From: Alentia gelatinosa
Taxonomy: Eukaryota > Annelida > Polychaeta > Phyllodocida > Polynoidae
Direction: 5' to 3'
Assembly: GCA_950022655.1 (NCBI GenBank)
Contig: OX465583.1
Coordinates: forward strand, 64,260,306 to 64,324,305
Length of the DNA stretch: 64,000 nucleotides
Shown: in pieces, positions 20,838-32,192 of the stretch
How positions within the stretch are numbered: the stretch's first letter is position 1
Layout: every line of letters begins with the position of its first letter
Notes under the pieces: generated by a model
The model's input: the letters and a program-made list of their open reading frames with translations, nothing else
Database searches by the model: none
What the model was told of the DNA's origin: nothing
Made by a program: the position numbers and the translations under genes

Positions 20838-20960
20838 AACAGGGTGTTTGTCTGAGACAAACCCTGCTGAGATCCTGCACTCAAACACAATCTCTTCGTC
20901 TAAATTGTAGGCTTTCCTGAGACAAGTTTCCCCCCTGCAATTGTTGGCGACATAAACTGG
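20838..20960 (+). repeat. dispersed repeat M (copy 2)
   Basis: CAGGGTGTTTGTCTGAGACA, CCCTGCTGAGATCCTG, CAAACACAATCTCTTCGTCT, a C run and TGCAATTGTTGGCGACAT, in the same order as 4574-4700. Confidence 0.88.
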
Positions 20961-21069
20961 GATTCACATGTAGAGACTAATGTACCTAAAATTGGTGTAC
21001 TTTACACATCTTCCCTAGTCTCAGATAATTTTCCTTTGGTACAAAATTCTCATGTTGGTATGATATTCT

Positions 21070-21238
21070 ATTGTCCACGAAAAGGGTGAGATAAATCCAG
21101 AACTGCACCCAAATCATGAAATAAACAATACTCCACTCATTTGGATGCACCGTAATCATCACTCGGCTTCACCTCGATGGTGATTGCGAAGCATCCAAAC
21201 TCGGTGTCTATTTACACAATTCCCGATGTAATTCTATA
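21070..21238 (+). mobile_element. foldback element, family J (copy 2)
   Basis: AAGGGTGAGATAAATCCAGA leads into ACAATACTCCACTCATTTGG, GTAATCATCACTCGGCTTCA and CCTCGATGGTGATTGCG, then CATCCAAACTCGGTG. The apex ACTCGGCTTCACCTCGAT is the common one. Only the last part of the tail remains. Confidence 0.85.
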
Positions 21239-21659
21239 TAAACTATGGACACTGCATAGGATGAGTAATCTCCAACTCCTCATAAAGTACACGTACTCCC
21301 TATAGCAAATCTCTGACCCTGGTACCTTGTTTAAGGCTGTCAGAGGTCATGCCAAGCCGCCATTAACAACCCCCCCTGCCGCCACACCCCCAACAAGACA
21401 CGCAACAATCATCTGAACCGTCGTCAGCTTTATACAGACTCCCGGCTTCAGTTCAGGAGACATCTTTCAACCTTTAGCGTGCTCGTATAATTGTTTGTAT
21501 TCTCCTGCTAGTCTTCTGTTGATATGACTCAGGCCTTTGTATATGTATAGGGGAAGAAGAATACAGGTCAGAGGAAAGACAGGGATATACTTAGACTTGT
21601 CATTCAATAACCATCTATGGAGAGGGAGCCGACTATATTGAATCATTATCAATGATAAT
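21239..21659. other. unique DNA
   Basis: No gene or repeat recognised. Confidence 0.4.
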
Positions 21660-22490
21660 GATACTTTGCAAATGTATGAGGACTCAGTAAACCACTACCT
21701 ATTGTTTAAAAGCTGTGAGATACCATAACCATGGTATACGGATTAAAATCCATTGTATACGACCCCAAGGCCATTGTATATCGGACAATAGATCCTCTTT
21801 GCCATAGTCCCTATTGATATACCTTTTAGTGTGGCAAAACCTGGGTTTACTTTATTCGAGAAGATGGATAGTAAATATAGCAAATGATGGTTATGTGGAC
21901 AGGCGGCTCTCTAAACCACTCGAGGTTGACGGCGTAATACACTCGATGGCACTTGTGCATTATTATGCATCAACCTCTCGTGGTATACGATCGCCTGTCC
22001 ACAAAACCGTCGATTATTATCTAGGTACACGATATAGCTAGTACTAAAGTGGATACACACGCAAACAGACACCTTATCGAGCAAGTGTTACATTAACACT
22101 GTACATTATTTGAAATTCAAATAGCAGAGAGATAATTTGTGCAAATAGTATCTAACTATCTATTCGCATGACACGTCATATATGTATTTCATAGAGAAAT
22201 TCCAGGCATCGCTCTGTTTTCAGCGTATCATATGTTGCATTTATTTTCCATCTTTTCCAAATAGATTATACCCAGGAATTCGCATATCATAGCGTAGATC
22301 AATAGGGACTATTTTTTGCTCTATAGCAAAAAGGGACTATTTTGCCGTATACCATGGCTTTGAGGCCGTATACCATGCGTGGATTTTAATCTGTATAACA
22401 CAACAGCTATGGTATCTGACAGGTTTTATGTAATGGGTAGTGGTTTACTATATATTCCCAATGGGGACGTTCTATACCATGGATAATAAA
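21660..22490. mobile_element. inverted-repeat element, family Q, about 0.8 kb, with nested G
   Basis: Arms of about 140-190 bases: left 21660-21822 (AGTAAACCACTACCTATTG, GAGATACCATAACCATGGTA, ATAGTCCCTATTGAT) and right 22293-22490 with the complementary order. A G-family foldback occupies 21865-22025. Single arms recur at 37262 and 46085. No transposase frame inside. Confidence 0.9.
21865..22025. mobile_element. foldback module, family G (copy 2) nested in Q
   Basis: GTAAATATAGCAAATGATGG and TGTGGACAGGCGG pair with CGCCTGTCCACAAAACCGTC and TATTATCTA. The inner pair GAGGTTGA..TCAACCTC surrounds a GCATTATTATGC-type core. Confidence 0.85.
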
Positions 22491-22548
22491 AGGAGTGGAA
22501 ATCAAGCAGCATCCTACTTGCCATATAGAGAATTGTATGTAGAGCAAT

Positions 22549-22745
22549 ATCTATATAGAACGAGCTGACCATGCTGTACATGCTACAAAACGAGATGGGG
22601 GAATCGTTGTTTTTTACGGAACGAGGCCCCAGGCAGAGTTCCATAAATGACATCATTTCCCATCGAGTCTTGTAGCATCTATAAGCATGGTGGGTCATTA
22701 TACATTTATTATAAACCCCAAATTAATCAAATCTTACCATATATT
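22549..22745 (+). mobile_element. foldback element, family A (copy 3)
   Basis: CTATATAGAACGAGCTGACC, ATGCTGTACATGCTACAAAA, GAGATGGGGGAATCG and TTTTTTACGGAACGAGGCC pair with the complementary right half ending ATAAGCATGGTGGGTCA. The middle matches copy 2 at 15806. Confidence 0.88.
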
Positions 22746-22837
22746 GGCATGGAAGACATATCAACGTGAAAGCCCACATACTGCTGATGTTTCAACGTGT
22801 TCAGCATAACAGTGTACTGCGCAGGGTTCAGTATACG

Positions 22838-23210
22838 ATTTTTTATCTCACCCCTGGTACAAGTTTAGCCATAGGAAAAACATTAGAAAAAAATACTCAA
22901 TGATCATCCCAATAAAAAGACAATACTACGCCACGGCCATGGCGTAGTGAATTTGAGATGACGTCATATGGATTTGCTAAGCATATTCTAATTATTCTGA
23001 AATTATGATGATATTTAATGTCGTAGAAAGGGGTGAGATAAATCCAGAACCACACTGGAACCGTAAAATACACAATACTCCACTCGTTTGGTTGTGCCAT
23101 AATCGTCACTCGACTTCACCTTAATGACGATTGTGGCCCATCCAAACTTGTGGAGTATTGTCTATTTATACGATTCTTGATGGAGTGATATAAATACTGC
23201 ATCGGGAGCA
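22838..23210 (+). mobile_element. foldback element, family J (copy 3, with tail)
   Basis: The tail starts TTTATCTCACCCCTGGTA, includes CATTAGAAAAAAATACTCAA, and closes GGGGTGAGATAAATCCAGAA. The head has CAATACTCCACTCGTTTGG, apex CACTCGACTTCACCTTAATG, and CATCCAAACTTGTGGAGTAT. An extra CTACGCCACGGCCATGGCGTAG hairpin lies in the tail near 22927-22948. Confidence 0.88.
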
Positions 23211-24170
23211 GCAGTACGTAATTATCAAATATACTGCATGGGTATATAATAAATGATATACATGTAGCTACCTAAACAAGCAGGCCTGGGAACAATGGGG
23301 TCATGTAGAGTATACTAAGGTGCTCATATAAACATGTGGAGCAGCTCAGAAAATATCACAGAGCACAGCTTAGACTGGCTCCAGTCCCTGCATCCTATGG
23401 CTACCCTCCTTCCTGGGATACAGGGACTGGTAGAATTGGTAATGGTGTTGGATTTCTGGCGCTCGTTAGCACCAGTATTCCCAACACTCTCCATACATAT
23501 CCTGGCTACTGGTCAGGATATATGTTGGAAGATTGATGCCCTTTCACTTTGATCTCAAACGGGTCACAGTCAGGAGCAGGCAAAAGCTATTGCTATGACA
23601 ACACAGGCGGCCAGGGAATTGGAGGAGGGGAGGGGGGGAGTAGGAGGAGGTATAAGGTTACAGGGAGCAGTTTGGGGCTGTAAACAGGAGATTCTGTTCA
23701 TAGTGGACAAGTCTTTGATTCATGGGCCAATCAGAGAATGATACATACTACAATGAACTTTATTCTCATTGTGTTTAATCATTGAATGAATGTTCATAAT
23801 CTAAGACTTGAGCAAGTCTTAGCGCAGCTTCCAGCGGGAGCAGCTCGCCCTGCCAGGTCAGCCCAGAGCTGCTCGGGCGGGTCTCTGTGTGTGTTTGTGG
23901 GACGGGGAGGGGCAGGTGATGAATGACATAATGAATCCCCGGCTGATTGCATCCTGTGAGTAAGATGGCCAAGAACAAGGCCTGCGTCAGGGCATACAAT
24001 GGCCAGACCTCATGTAGAACAAGGCCGAGCGGGTGAGGACAAAACACAGACATCATTAAACTCCCACTGGCTGCTGGCCCTAGTCACTGTTGTTCTGCCC
24101 GCCACCACAACCCATTCACCCTCCCCATAAAGGGTCGGTCCCGCGCTCGCCCGCCCGACCCATTAAAGTT
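23211..24170. other. unique DNA with a hairpin and repeat S (copy 2)
   Basis: CCAGTCCCTGCATCCTATGG (23381) faces CCTGGGATACAGGGACTGG (23412-23430). A similar half-arm (AGACTGGCCTCAGTCCCTG) recurs at about 45011. Repeat S lies at 23757-23822. No gene recognised. Confidence 0.5.
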
Positions 24171-24545
24171 TTAAAACAAGCACACCTCCATGATTTTCGA
24201 ATCGCATGTCGGCAGTGTAATGTGCCACACACTCGTGACACGGTGCAAGTTAAATGATCCTATTTACTGGCGAGGCGGAAGGAGATTAATCGCACGGTCG
24301 CTGGTAAGTATTGAAAGCAAAAACCATTAATGTCGTGCTCATAGGCCAGGCATTTACACAACATAGCCCAAATTGGTTCCGTAATTTGTTCGCCAGGGTC
24401 CCGCTGGTTGTAAACCTTGACAGTGAAAATGAATACCCTGAAAAACGGATGGGCGATAATATAAGAATCAATGTCGCCTGTCTGCTCACAGTGATATATG
24501 GCTCTACGACTATTGTTCCAAATGGGTGGTGCACTTAAATATGGA
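24171..24545. promoter_or_regulatory. candidate conserved non-coding element
   Basis: Unique, repeat-free, moderately AT-rich DNA with ATTAATCGCAC, CCATTAATGTCG, GATAATATAAG and a CTTAAATATGG word close to a CArG box. A good donor-like CTGGTAAGTATT at 24299 is on the plus strand. Opposed frames of 75 and 105 codons overlap and neither has a known domain. The regulatory reading is inference. Confidence 0.25.
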
Positions 24546-25107
24546 ATCTTACTTACAGGGATTAACTTAAAAGGCACGAAGGGAGTTGCAAGGAGTTCTG
24601 CTATAATCTATTCATCTTGATGGTTAATAAGCTTACGCGTAGAAGGATTACTACCCATTAAATACAATTCAGCTCTTTGCAATAATATTATGATGGATGC
24701 CGAAAGAATAAGTTAATAGAAAACATCAATTATCCTCGACATTATATATAAACAGTAGGAGGTGACTTCTCAATATGTATATAGTATACTATCTATAAGT
24801 TTAAAATAAAAACACATAAACTCTTCTGCACAGTGGAAACATTGATCTGGCATTTAAGCTAGGAATGAATACTAATTCACGGACTTCGCATGACTGTGAG
24901 TGAGTCTTTATTCATAGATTGAATGCCAGGTCTATTTTCCCTTTATTATACATCTTGGAATATTTCAATTTCACAATAATCTACCTTCAACAGTTCTATA
25001 AGCAAAGCTTTACAAGAAAAGATGAAAGACCGAGGGTTTCTTTAATGACCACTGTAGTGTAGGTAGAATCCAATAGGGTCTAGTATCGATGTACAGTATA
25101 AATAAAT
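24546..25107. other. AT-rich DNA with one isolated foldback
   Basis: An inverted repeat at 24844-24932 pairs GATCTGGCATTTAAGCTAGG with the complement of TTCATAGATTGAATGCCAGG, apex ACGGACTTCGCATGACTGT. It is similar in design to the other hairpin heads but matches no other copy seen here. Confidence 0.6.
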
Positions 25108-25385
25108 TATCTTAGCCTGGTATAAACGTCCATAGGCTTAACGTTAAGAACGCGTACTCAGCAGGCTTGCGAGTACGGTAGCTCATACTCAATGGGCGAT
25201 AAACAGATAACTATTTCCAGGCTGAGATAAAATCAGAAACATATTCGTGTTTCGTCTGTGACTCGTTTCGAGCGCTTTGGAATATTCACTCGGCTATCGC
25301 CTCGTTCATATTACTGCATGCTCTAAACTCTCTGGGGAATGAGGACACAGACAAAACACTCATCAGTTTCTTTCTTAGTATTTAA
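25108..25385 (+). mobile_element. foldback element, family H (copy 1)
   Basis: The tail starts TTAGCCTGGTATAAACGTCC and closes CAGGCTGAGATAAAATCAGA. The head has GTTTCGAGCGCTTTGGAATA, apex CACTCGGCTATCGCCTCGTTC (25287-25305) and GCTCTAAACTCTCTGG, closing with GACAAAACACTCATCAG. Confidence 0.9.
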
Positions 25386-26214
25386 AAAAAGGGCGATTAA
25401 TAACACTAAATAACGCAGTGCTACTTCAGGCTGCACGGCGATGCTGCTGCAAGACTAACTGAGACAGAGAGACAGAAGACATTAGGAGCAGTCCAATCAG
25501 TCATCAGCCTGTCGCCATCTTTCTCCCAGTATTAGTTACGGCCTCACTTAACCCTACAGAGGTAGCCCCAATGTTGCTCATGCTAGCCTCCATCCAGTGC
25601 TGGCTATAACCCACGACTGGCCGCCCAGTGGTCATCGTGGCTGGAGGGTGTGATTCATGTCGGGGCAGTGACCGGCGGCCCGGGCGGATCAGGCGGTCAG
25701 CCGGGGCCCTTATTGGCAGGGTCCGGGGGCGACGACCTCCGACCCCGGGGTTAACCGGGCCCCCGGCCCCTGCCCAGTCAGCAGCACTGCCCTGCCCGAC
25801 CCCGCCATGCTCCAGGGTCGTGACCTTTGACCTGCTGATTGGCACAACTAGATGTGCCATTCGGTAACAAAATGAGAAATGCGCCAGACTTGCGACATTG
25901 CCTTGCCCTTCGTTAGTGACCTCTGGCACTGATTGTCAGCGCTGAACCCCATCCACCCCCACCCCCCCCCCCCCACACACCCACACCAAGTCCAACCCAC
26001 ATCTCCCCCCCCCTCCTCTCTACCTGCACCCTCTACCGACAGGCCTCTCTAGAGGCCTTCCAGGCTAACCCTCAACTCTCGACCTGTGCCCCAATCTCTA
26101 ATATGCATCACGCAATCCAATATTTGACTTCCACCCTCTTTTTGTTGTTGTGTTGGAGGCGTCAAGTCAGGGACTTAGCAGAGACTATAACGCCATCATT
26201 TTCATTAAAGGTTA
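25386..26214. other. unique DNA with GC block and C run
   Basis: GC-rich, CpG-containing at 25640-25810; C homopolymer near 25960-25975 in a CA-rich context. No gene recognised; frames on both strands follow GC content. Confidence 0.5.
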
Positions 26215-26739
26215 TTATATCTATATGTGTTATTTTACAAGCATACCCGGTCTAATTCTCAGATGGCTATATGTATGTCTCATTTCACCAGCATACCCTG
26301 TCTAATTCAGAGATGGCTATATGTATGTCTCATTTCACCAGCATACCCTGTCTAATTCACAGATATCTATATGTATGTCTCATTTCACCAGCATTTTTTT
26401 TTATGTTCTTTTATTTATACTGGGTCCGATCAGTCAGTATAGACTGGTTTGCGTACGAACCCAGTGCACAATAGTTTACATTGAGATCCAAGTATTAGAT
26501 AACTAATACTAGTTACATCATAACACAGTATTAACTCAATAAGACTATTCGCAGCTAGTCAAGCAGCATACCCTGTCTAATTCAGAGATGGCTATATGTA
26601 TGTCTCATTTCACCAGCATACCCTGTCTAATTCTCAGATGGCTATATCTATGTCTCATTTCACCAGCATACCCTGTCTACTTCTCAGATGGCTATATCTA
26701 TGTCTCATTTCACCAGCATACCCTGTCTACTTCTCAGAT
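26215..26739 (+). repeat. 50-bp minisatellite in two blocks with a 170-base interruption
   Basis: Unit core GTCTCATTTCACCAGCATAC followed by CCTGTCTAATTCAGAGATGG. About 3.5 copies lie at 26215-26394 and about 3.5 at 26564-26739. The interruption holds a hairpin ACTGGGTCCG / CGAACCCAGT (26419 and ending 26464). Because 50 is not a multiple of 3, the reading frame shifts each unit, so the repeated-peptide frames here are not protein evidence. Confidence 0.95.
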
Positions 26740-27764
26740 CTCATGGGAGATAATATTTTCTTTTACTTTCTCTCCTGAATGAATCTTTTCCAACCTCGTG
26801 TCGGAAGTAAAGAAAGGTCAGATGATGTATCGCTTTGTCGGGGTGCTAACGGTAAAGACGTGGCCAGAAAGCGGGGAATGGGCGTCACAAACCTTGGCCT
26901 ATACTTTAGATGAAGATTAACGCTCAGCCAACCGAGAGGGACCTCAGCGACAATAACTCAACCACACTCCACAATAGCTGTGCACATCAAATTAATTTGT
27001 ATTGATACACCGCATTTGCCAGACATAGACTGTGGGCAGGGCGGCCTGTCAGCACTGCGGTCCGCGCATTTCCCATCTAATTCCCCACAGGAAATGGGCA
27101 CCAGTGTGCTAAGATGAAGACACGCTGCCGCGGTGCCCGCCCACTGACAAGCCCGCCCGGCGCCACAAAGCCTATGTCCAGTGCCCATTTCACACCTGGG
27201 GCCGTGGGGTCAGCCCCATTGACCCCTGATTAAAAACCCCGCCGCTCGATCCTGGGAAGACTCCCGCGGCCGCCGTTTTTCTCTCACGATGTCCGGTGAG
27301 GAAGAGGAGGATACAAGGAGGTCTGAATGGATGTAGTGGAAACGCGCGAAGCTTTCTAATCAGTCAATTGTGTGTGTGTTAGCGGACAATACTGAGCATG
27401 TTAGTCACTGACCAAGGTGCCAGCCAATAGCGCTGTATACAAGGTATATACCCTGATCTATGTATTTCCGTAGCCACATGCGGGTGCACATAAAAGATAG
27501 CGAGCGGATCGTTGCAGGTGGAACCAGGTGGGCTTAGAAAACATCACCGGGATTCCCGCCGAGGGTTAATGGGTCAGAAAAGCAAGTTGAAAAGGCGCGA
27601 CCACCAAACGCAGAGATGTCGTAAAAGATAGGTTGACGCCACTCCATGCGGCATTGTGGGACGCTGTGGGAACGCTGGCGTCTCCCACGGGGCGCCATCT
27701 AGGGGCAGCCAGCGGCTTCACAGCCCGACAACTCCTTTAGCAATTTGCACTACGTCTCAGTAAT
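26740..27764. other. unique DNA
   Basis: No gene or repeat recognised over 1 kb; GC-rich patch near 27120-27290. Confidence 0.4.
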
Positions 27765-27880
27765 CAGAAGTCACTAATGCTGGCAGCCGTACGGGGGCAA
27801 TCAGAAGTCACTAATCAGTTAATGGTTTCAACCTTGTGGATATACATTGTAATGACAAGTCACTAATGGTTCCCGACCGC
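27765..27880 (+). repeat. short direct repeats of AATCAGAAGTCACTAAT
   Basis: The word occurs at 27761 and 27799, with a shorter GACAAGTCACTAATGG at about 27854. Probably an eroded tandem array. Confidence 0.6.
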
Positions 27881-29406
27881 GCAGTAATAAGGAAGTACTA
27901 TCGTTACCTATAGACAGTGTAATTATAGAAAGTGAGGATGACAGCAAATACTGAATAGTAGTAGCCTACCTTTTTGCAACCTGTTTAGAAAAGCACTATT
28001 TTGGGATAAATGGACTGGGGTACACCCTGAGAAAAGAACATGGGAAAGTCTAGGATGGCACTTCCAATTCCTGTTCAATATGTAGACGAGCAAGAAAATC
28101 AATTACCGTGATTATCGGCAATGCAACTGGAATGACCCAGAAGTTGACCTTCACTATGTCACTTCTAGATCGTTTATTCTGGAATATATGATGCTCATTT
28201 TTGTTGATTATCTAAGCTGCTATTAGGCCTGGCATTCACTGAGCTCAAAATAGTCTACGATAGGCCTTAAAATGGATTATGATGCACACCGATGTTCCTA
28301 GTCTAGACGTTTGTGTAAGATAAAGATATTTCCGATTGTCTATGTGCATCGGGAGGTCTTAAGTTGCTATCGTAGTTATTGGACACCGGGCCTTATAATC
28401 GCTAGGCAAACCCAAATAAAAACGGAGATATAGGCCTATCCGTCCTTCATGTATGCAATTCAACCCATTTGAGTCATTATAGTCAACTATTTCTGCAATA
28501 TATTCTACACATATATTTCCCGAAGAAGTAGAATAAAAAACGAGAAACGTGAATTAAAGGTACATAATTACTCTCCTCTACACCAAGCATCCACGGTGAG
28601 TAGTACCCAATAAACCTCATCTTATTTGTCAAAGATTTCTATTTTTCTGAATGATTTTTCTGAATGAGCACACTGCTGAAGATACAGTTCTTGTGGTAGA
28701 CTTTCCTTTTGTGCCCCTGTATGCGGTCACTCGAGATGGATGCCAGCACACCAATGATGCCCTGAGAGAAAGTAAAAACAAGTTTTAGGCAGGGTAAGTA
28801 GGTGCTGGAAGAGCGATAATTGTACTTAGATTGTATAGGTGGTGAGGTGTGCAGGCCGAGTTGGTTAGGGACAGTAGTTATCGCCTGGGAGAATTGGGGG
28901 TGTGGACAGGGGAGCCGGGTGGTGTCGGCCAGTCATGCCAGGACTGAATGGCAGGGGTCACGGGGCGAGGATTTTCCGGGTCACTAGACATACCTGTCCC
29001 TGCGGGCAAGGGTACTCAACACGTCGGAAAAAAATATATATAGAGCGGACGAGGGGAAAAAGCTTAAGGACGGACCTGTCGTTGTACGGGGGTGATTATC
29101 CTGGCCAGTCATTGTAGCTTAGCCCCAGGGGTCAGTCCTGGCTGGACAAACAAATAACCCGGTGACCAACAATAGCTGGTGGTGAAAGGATGAAATATTA
29201 GCATCTAAACACTCTGTGGGTGAAGGGAGCCAGACCGCGGGCTTTTTTAAGTGGGAGTTGCGCGGGATCCCACGGTGTCCAGCAGCGCTTGAGGATAGGG
29301 CTGGCAGCATCTCCCACTGGTACCAAAGTGGTGGCCACTCCTCCAGGCAGCGGGGTCCAGTGTAGACTGACCACCTCGATGACTGAATGATGATACCTGT
29401 CAACTT
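27881..29406. other. unique DNA
   Basis: No gene or repeat recognised over 1.5 kb. A 71-codon frame at 28902-29117 has no recognisable feature. Confidence 0.4.
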
Positions 29407-29484
29407 GTGGTGCACAGGTAAATATAACCTCGGGTATTGAGATATTTAGGCAGTTATATATATATATAACTGCCTAAATATCTC

Positions 29485-29542
<58 letters not shown>

Positions 29543-29710
29543 AAGTTGAAGGAAGGCACAACCCAAGACAATGAAATAAAGATGGAATACAGGATGGTGT
29601 TTATTGTTTTTTATTGCTGTCATCTCGTGGTCAGTTGTGCACAAGCAAGTACAACCTGGGATAAGTTTATTTAGATATTTAGGCAGTTTATATACATATA
29701 CATATGATAT
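29407..29710. repeat. perfect 48-bp palindrome, (TA)n tract and diverged duplication
   Basis: 29438-29485 is a perfect palindrome (half: TGAGATATTTAGGCAGTTAT plus TATA). A (TA)n tract of about 52 bases follows. The segment GTGCACAGGTAAATATAACC..GATATTTAGGCAGTT at 29407-29460 recurs, diverged, at 29634-29700, where the palindrome is not completed. Confidence 0.95.
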
Positions 29711-30663
29711 ATTTTTGGTTGAAAACTTTTATTCATAAACATCATTGATGTACACACTAAGAAGGGTGATACTATGTTTCCTCCTCATGGAAGAACTGTA
29801 CCCTCCTTCAGAATGTGGAATAAGCATTATAAAAAAAGGAAAGAAAATCAGTCTTCCAAGGTCAGGTCTTCCATGAATAGAATATAAATGTTACCAGGTT
29901 TTGTAAATTACAATAAATACAAGTAGGAATGAGTAATAGTGAGTACGTTTCAACTACAATTGTCCTGGTTGATCTTCATTTGGTTATCAAGAATAGCTAA
30001 TCCGATTTTCAATTTAAAAAAACCTTTGTAAATTTATGCCAGCCTACAGAAACAGGTTATCAAGAAAACAGTCTCCGAATGGGTGGGTAGTTTTGATTGG
30101 TCACTTTTACTAAAAGACGTTCCTAACTGCCAATGTCTCGTCTCCGATTGTGATTGGCATTCTTGTATGTTAGCCTCAGTTCATGGCAAATAGGCAGTAC
30201 CTCTTTTTTGAAACTAAAAAAATTGTATGTCCTTAGATTATAATTTTTGTCTCGGTGCTTCTTTTGACAATTAGAAGGGTCAGGCTAAGTCCCTTCGGAG
30301 GTTTTCTTATTCACTTGTGCTATTTTTCATCCGATTATTCGTGTTTTGCTGTTACACATATTACCTTATCATATTTACCTACTTGGCCCATATCTCAGAC
30401 GTCTGTTCTCTCATTCAACCTTATTTATCGATTTACAAATTGTCATTCGGAATATACTTTCCCACTTAAAGACACTCTCAGTAGAACCTATGTACCAAGA
30501 TTTGATTTTCTAGGACATTAATCTAGTACAATTGCACGATTGAGTAAGACTTTAAATTGTTGCAGGTACAGGACACAGATATAACTTAAGAATACAGTAT
30601 AAGTACAGAATAAGTATAGGTCGGTACACTGACCCTTCATACAGCTTTATGGTTTATATTACA
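29711..30663. other. AT-rich unique DNA
   Basis: No gene recognised. An 88-codon frame at 30255-30521 lacks a domain. Confidence 0.4.
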
Positions 30664-30975
30664 ATTTACCCCCCCCCCCCGGTATTTTTGTCCCGTAGGC
30701 TTAACATTGCCAATTCGTTTTCTATGCCCCTACGAGTATAGCAGTCCATTCTCCATGGTCTATATTCTGCGTATCGTTCATTCTGTTAGTGTGTGCAGGA
30801 TGGAGATAAATACAGAAAGCAACTCATTTTGGTCAAAGAAGTTGTTCTCCAGCTCGTTTAAACATTACGATGTAGTCACTCGGCTATTGCCTCATTCATT
30901 CATGTCGCCCCGCATAAAACTGGTGGAGGACAATGACTATAACCAAAACTTGTTGGTTTCTTCTTTAACAAGCAT
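30664..30975 (+). mobile_element. foldback element, family F (copy 2)
   Basis: A 13-base C run, GGTATTTTTGTCCCGTAGGC, TTAACATTG and a GGAGATAAATACAG tail end lead into AACTCATTTTGGTCAAAG and GTTCTCCAGCTCGTT. The apex is CACTCGGCTATTGCCTCATT (30877-30895). The right arm GGAGGACAATGACTATAACC then AAAACTTGTTGGTTTCTTC closes it. Confidence 0.85.
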
Positions 30976-31799
30976 TGTTAATATGACTGAAATATTTAGG
31001 ACACATTGCCAAATAGGCATATGATACAAATTATGTCCTACTCACTCTGTGTATATTTTTGTGAGTAATTTCTACGGCGTCAAATGCAGATTGTGGTAAG
31101 CATGAAGGAGGAAAAATGTCTCTTTTTGAAGAACACATATGGTGTAAATAGATGGCACACACACAGTATCGTGCCTTTGTGGCCACCAGCAGAGATCAAA
31201 TCTAGACTTAAGGTTCTATTGTATCCAGACACCCCGACCATGGCACTGTCGACCTCTCCCTATGGCCAGGTCCCATTGACAGGGTGCAAACAAACAGAAC
31301 CTAAATCAGCATCCTCCTCAGTGCCTTGCCCAACAGTGGGACAACCTCCAGGCATCTCCAGTTTGTATAGGAATCCTCAGGGATACACAGGGAGGGCAGG
31401 GCGAATGTCCAAGGGCCACGTGCTTCAGCTTAGCTGGAGTACAAGACAGGTCGTTTGGTGATTGTTCTCCGCGTGGAAGCCTTCACTTTGGCCCTTTGCT
31501 TTAACCTTTGCACCTTTAGAGTGGCTGGCTGCCCGTGGCCGCCTTGCCCGGCTCCTTGCGGCGGGTGGCGGCGGGGCGGGCGGGGCCTCCCCCCGGGGAG
31601 TACGGGGCGAGATTGGCCGGGTAATAGGGCGCCCTTTGGTGGCCGGGATCAGAGGTGATGCTCCCAGGTTCAAGGCGGTCACCACTCTCTGCTGTCAGAT
31701 ACTATGATTGGCAGTTTTTGTAACTCTCTTGTTGTCACCCTCCCTTTACCCCGCAGATGCTATTTTCATACAGAGAAGAGAAAAGAAAAGATCAGGGGA
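30976..31799. other. unique DNA with a GC block
   Basis: GC-rich at 31520-31680. A 125-codon frame (31084-31461) is Ser/Pro-containing but matches nothing known and has no splice or conservation evidence. Confidence 0.4.
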
Positions 31800-32192
31800 T
31801 TATTCAGAAACATCAGGAAATTTCATATGATTGTTTATATGGCGTGAGTTGTCTTCCTGGAATGATATCGCGCAACAGAGCTGAGTAATATCTCACCATG
31901 TAAAAAAATCATATGAAATTTAGATTTTATCCTACCACGTCATATATTTTTAACTTCATATGTCATGCGTGGCATATAGATATTTTATGGCATAATCATG
32001 GCATAGAGTAATATCTCACCATGTAAAAAACGATATGAAATTGAGTGCCATTTAGATTTTATCCTACTCCGTCACATATTTTTAACTTCATATGTCATGC
32101 ATGACGTATAAATATTTTATGGCATAACCATGGCATACAGTCACACCATGTTACATATATGGAGATTCATATGAGGGGTAGGATAAAAAGGC
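31800..32192 (+). mobile_element. foldback element, family C (copy 1, with internal tandem duplication)
   Basis: Starts AAATTTCATATGATTGTTTA, TATGGCGTGAGTTGTCTTC; ends ATTCATATGAGGGGTAGGAT. A 123-base unit (TAATATCTCACCATGTAAAA ... GGCATA) is tandemly duplicated at 31885 and 32008; the other two C copies have a single unit. ATTTTATCCTACC and GGGTAGGATAAAA act as tail boundaries. Confidence 0.9.

Noticed and set aside
24260..24577. Opposed frames of 105 and 75 codons
   Set aside because: Same DNA open on both strands, no domain; the region reads better as non-coding.
26271..26782. Frames repeating a YVSFHQHTLSN-like peptide
   Set aside because: The 50-base tandem unit explains them, and the unit length shifts frame at every copy.
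31084..31461. 125-codon frame
   Set aside because: No recognisable family, no supporting signals; expected by chance in 64 kb.
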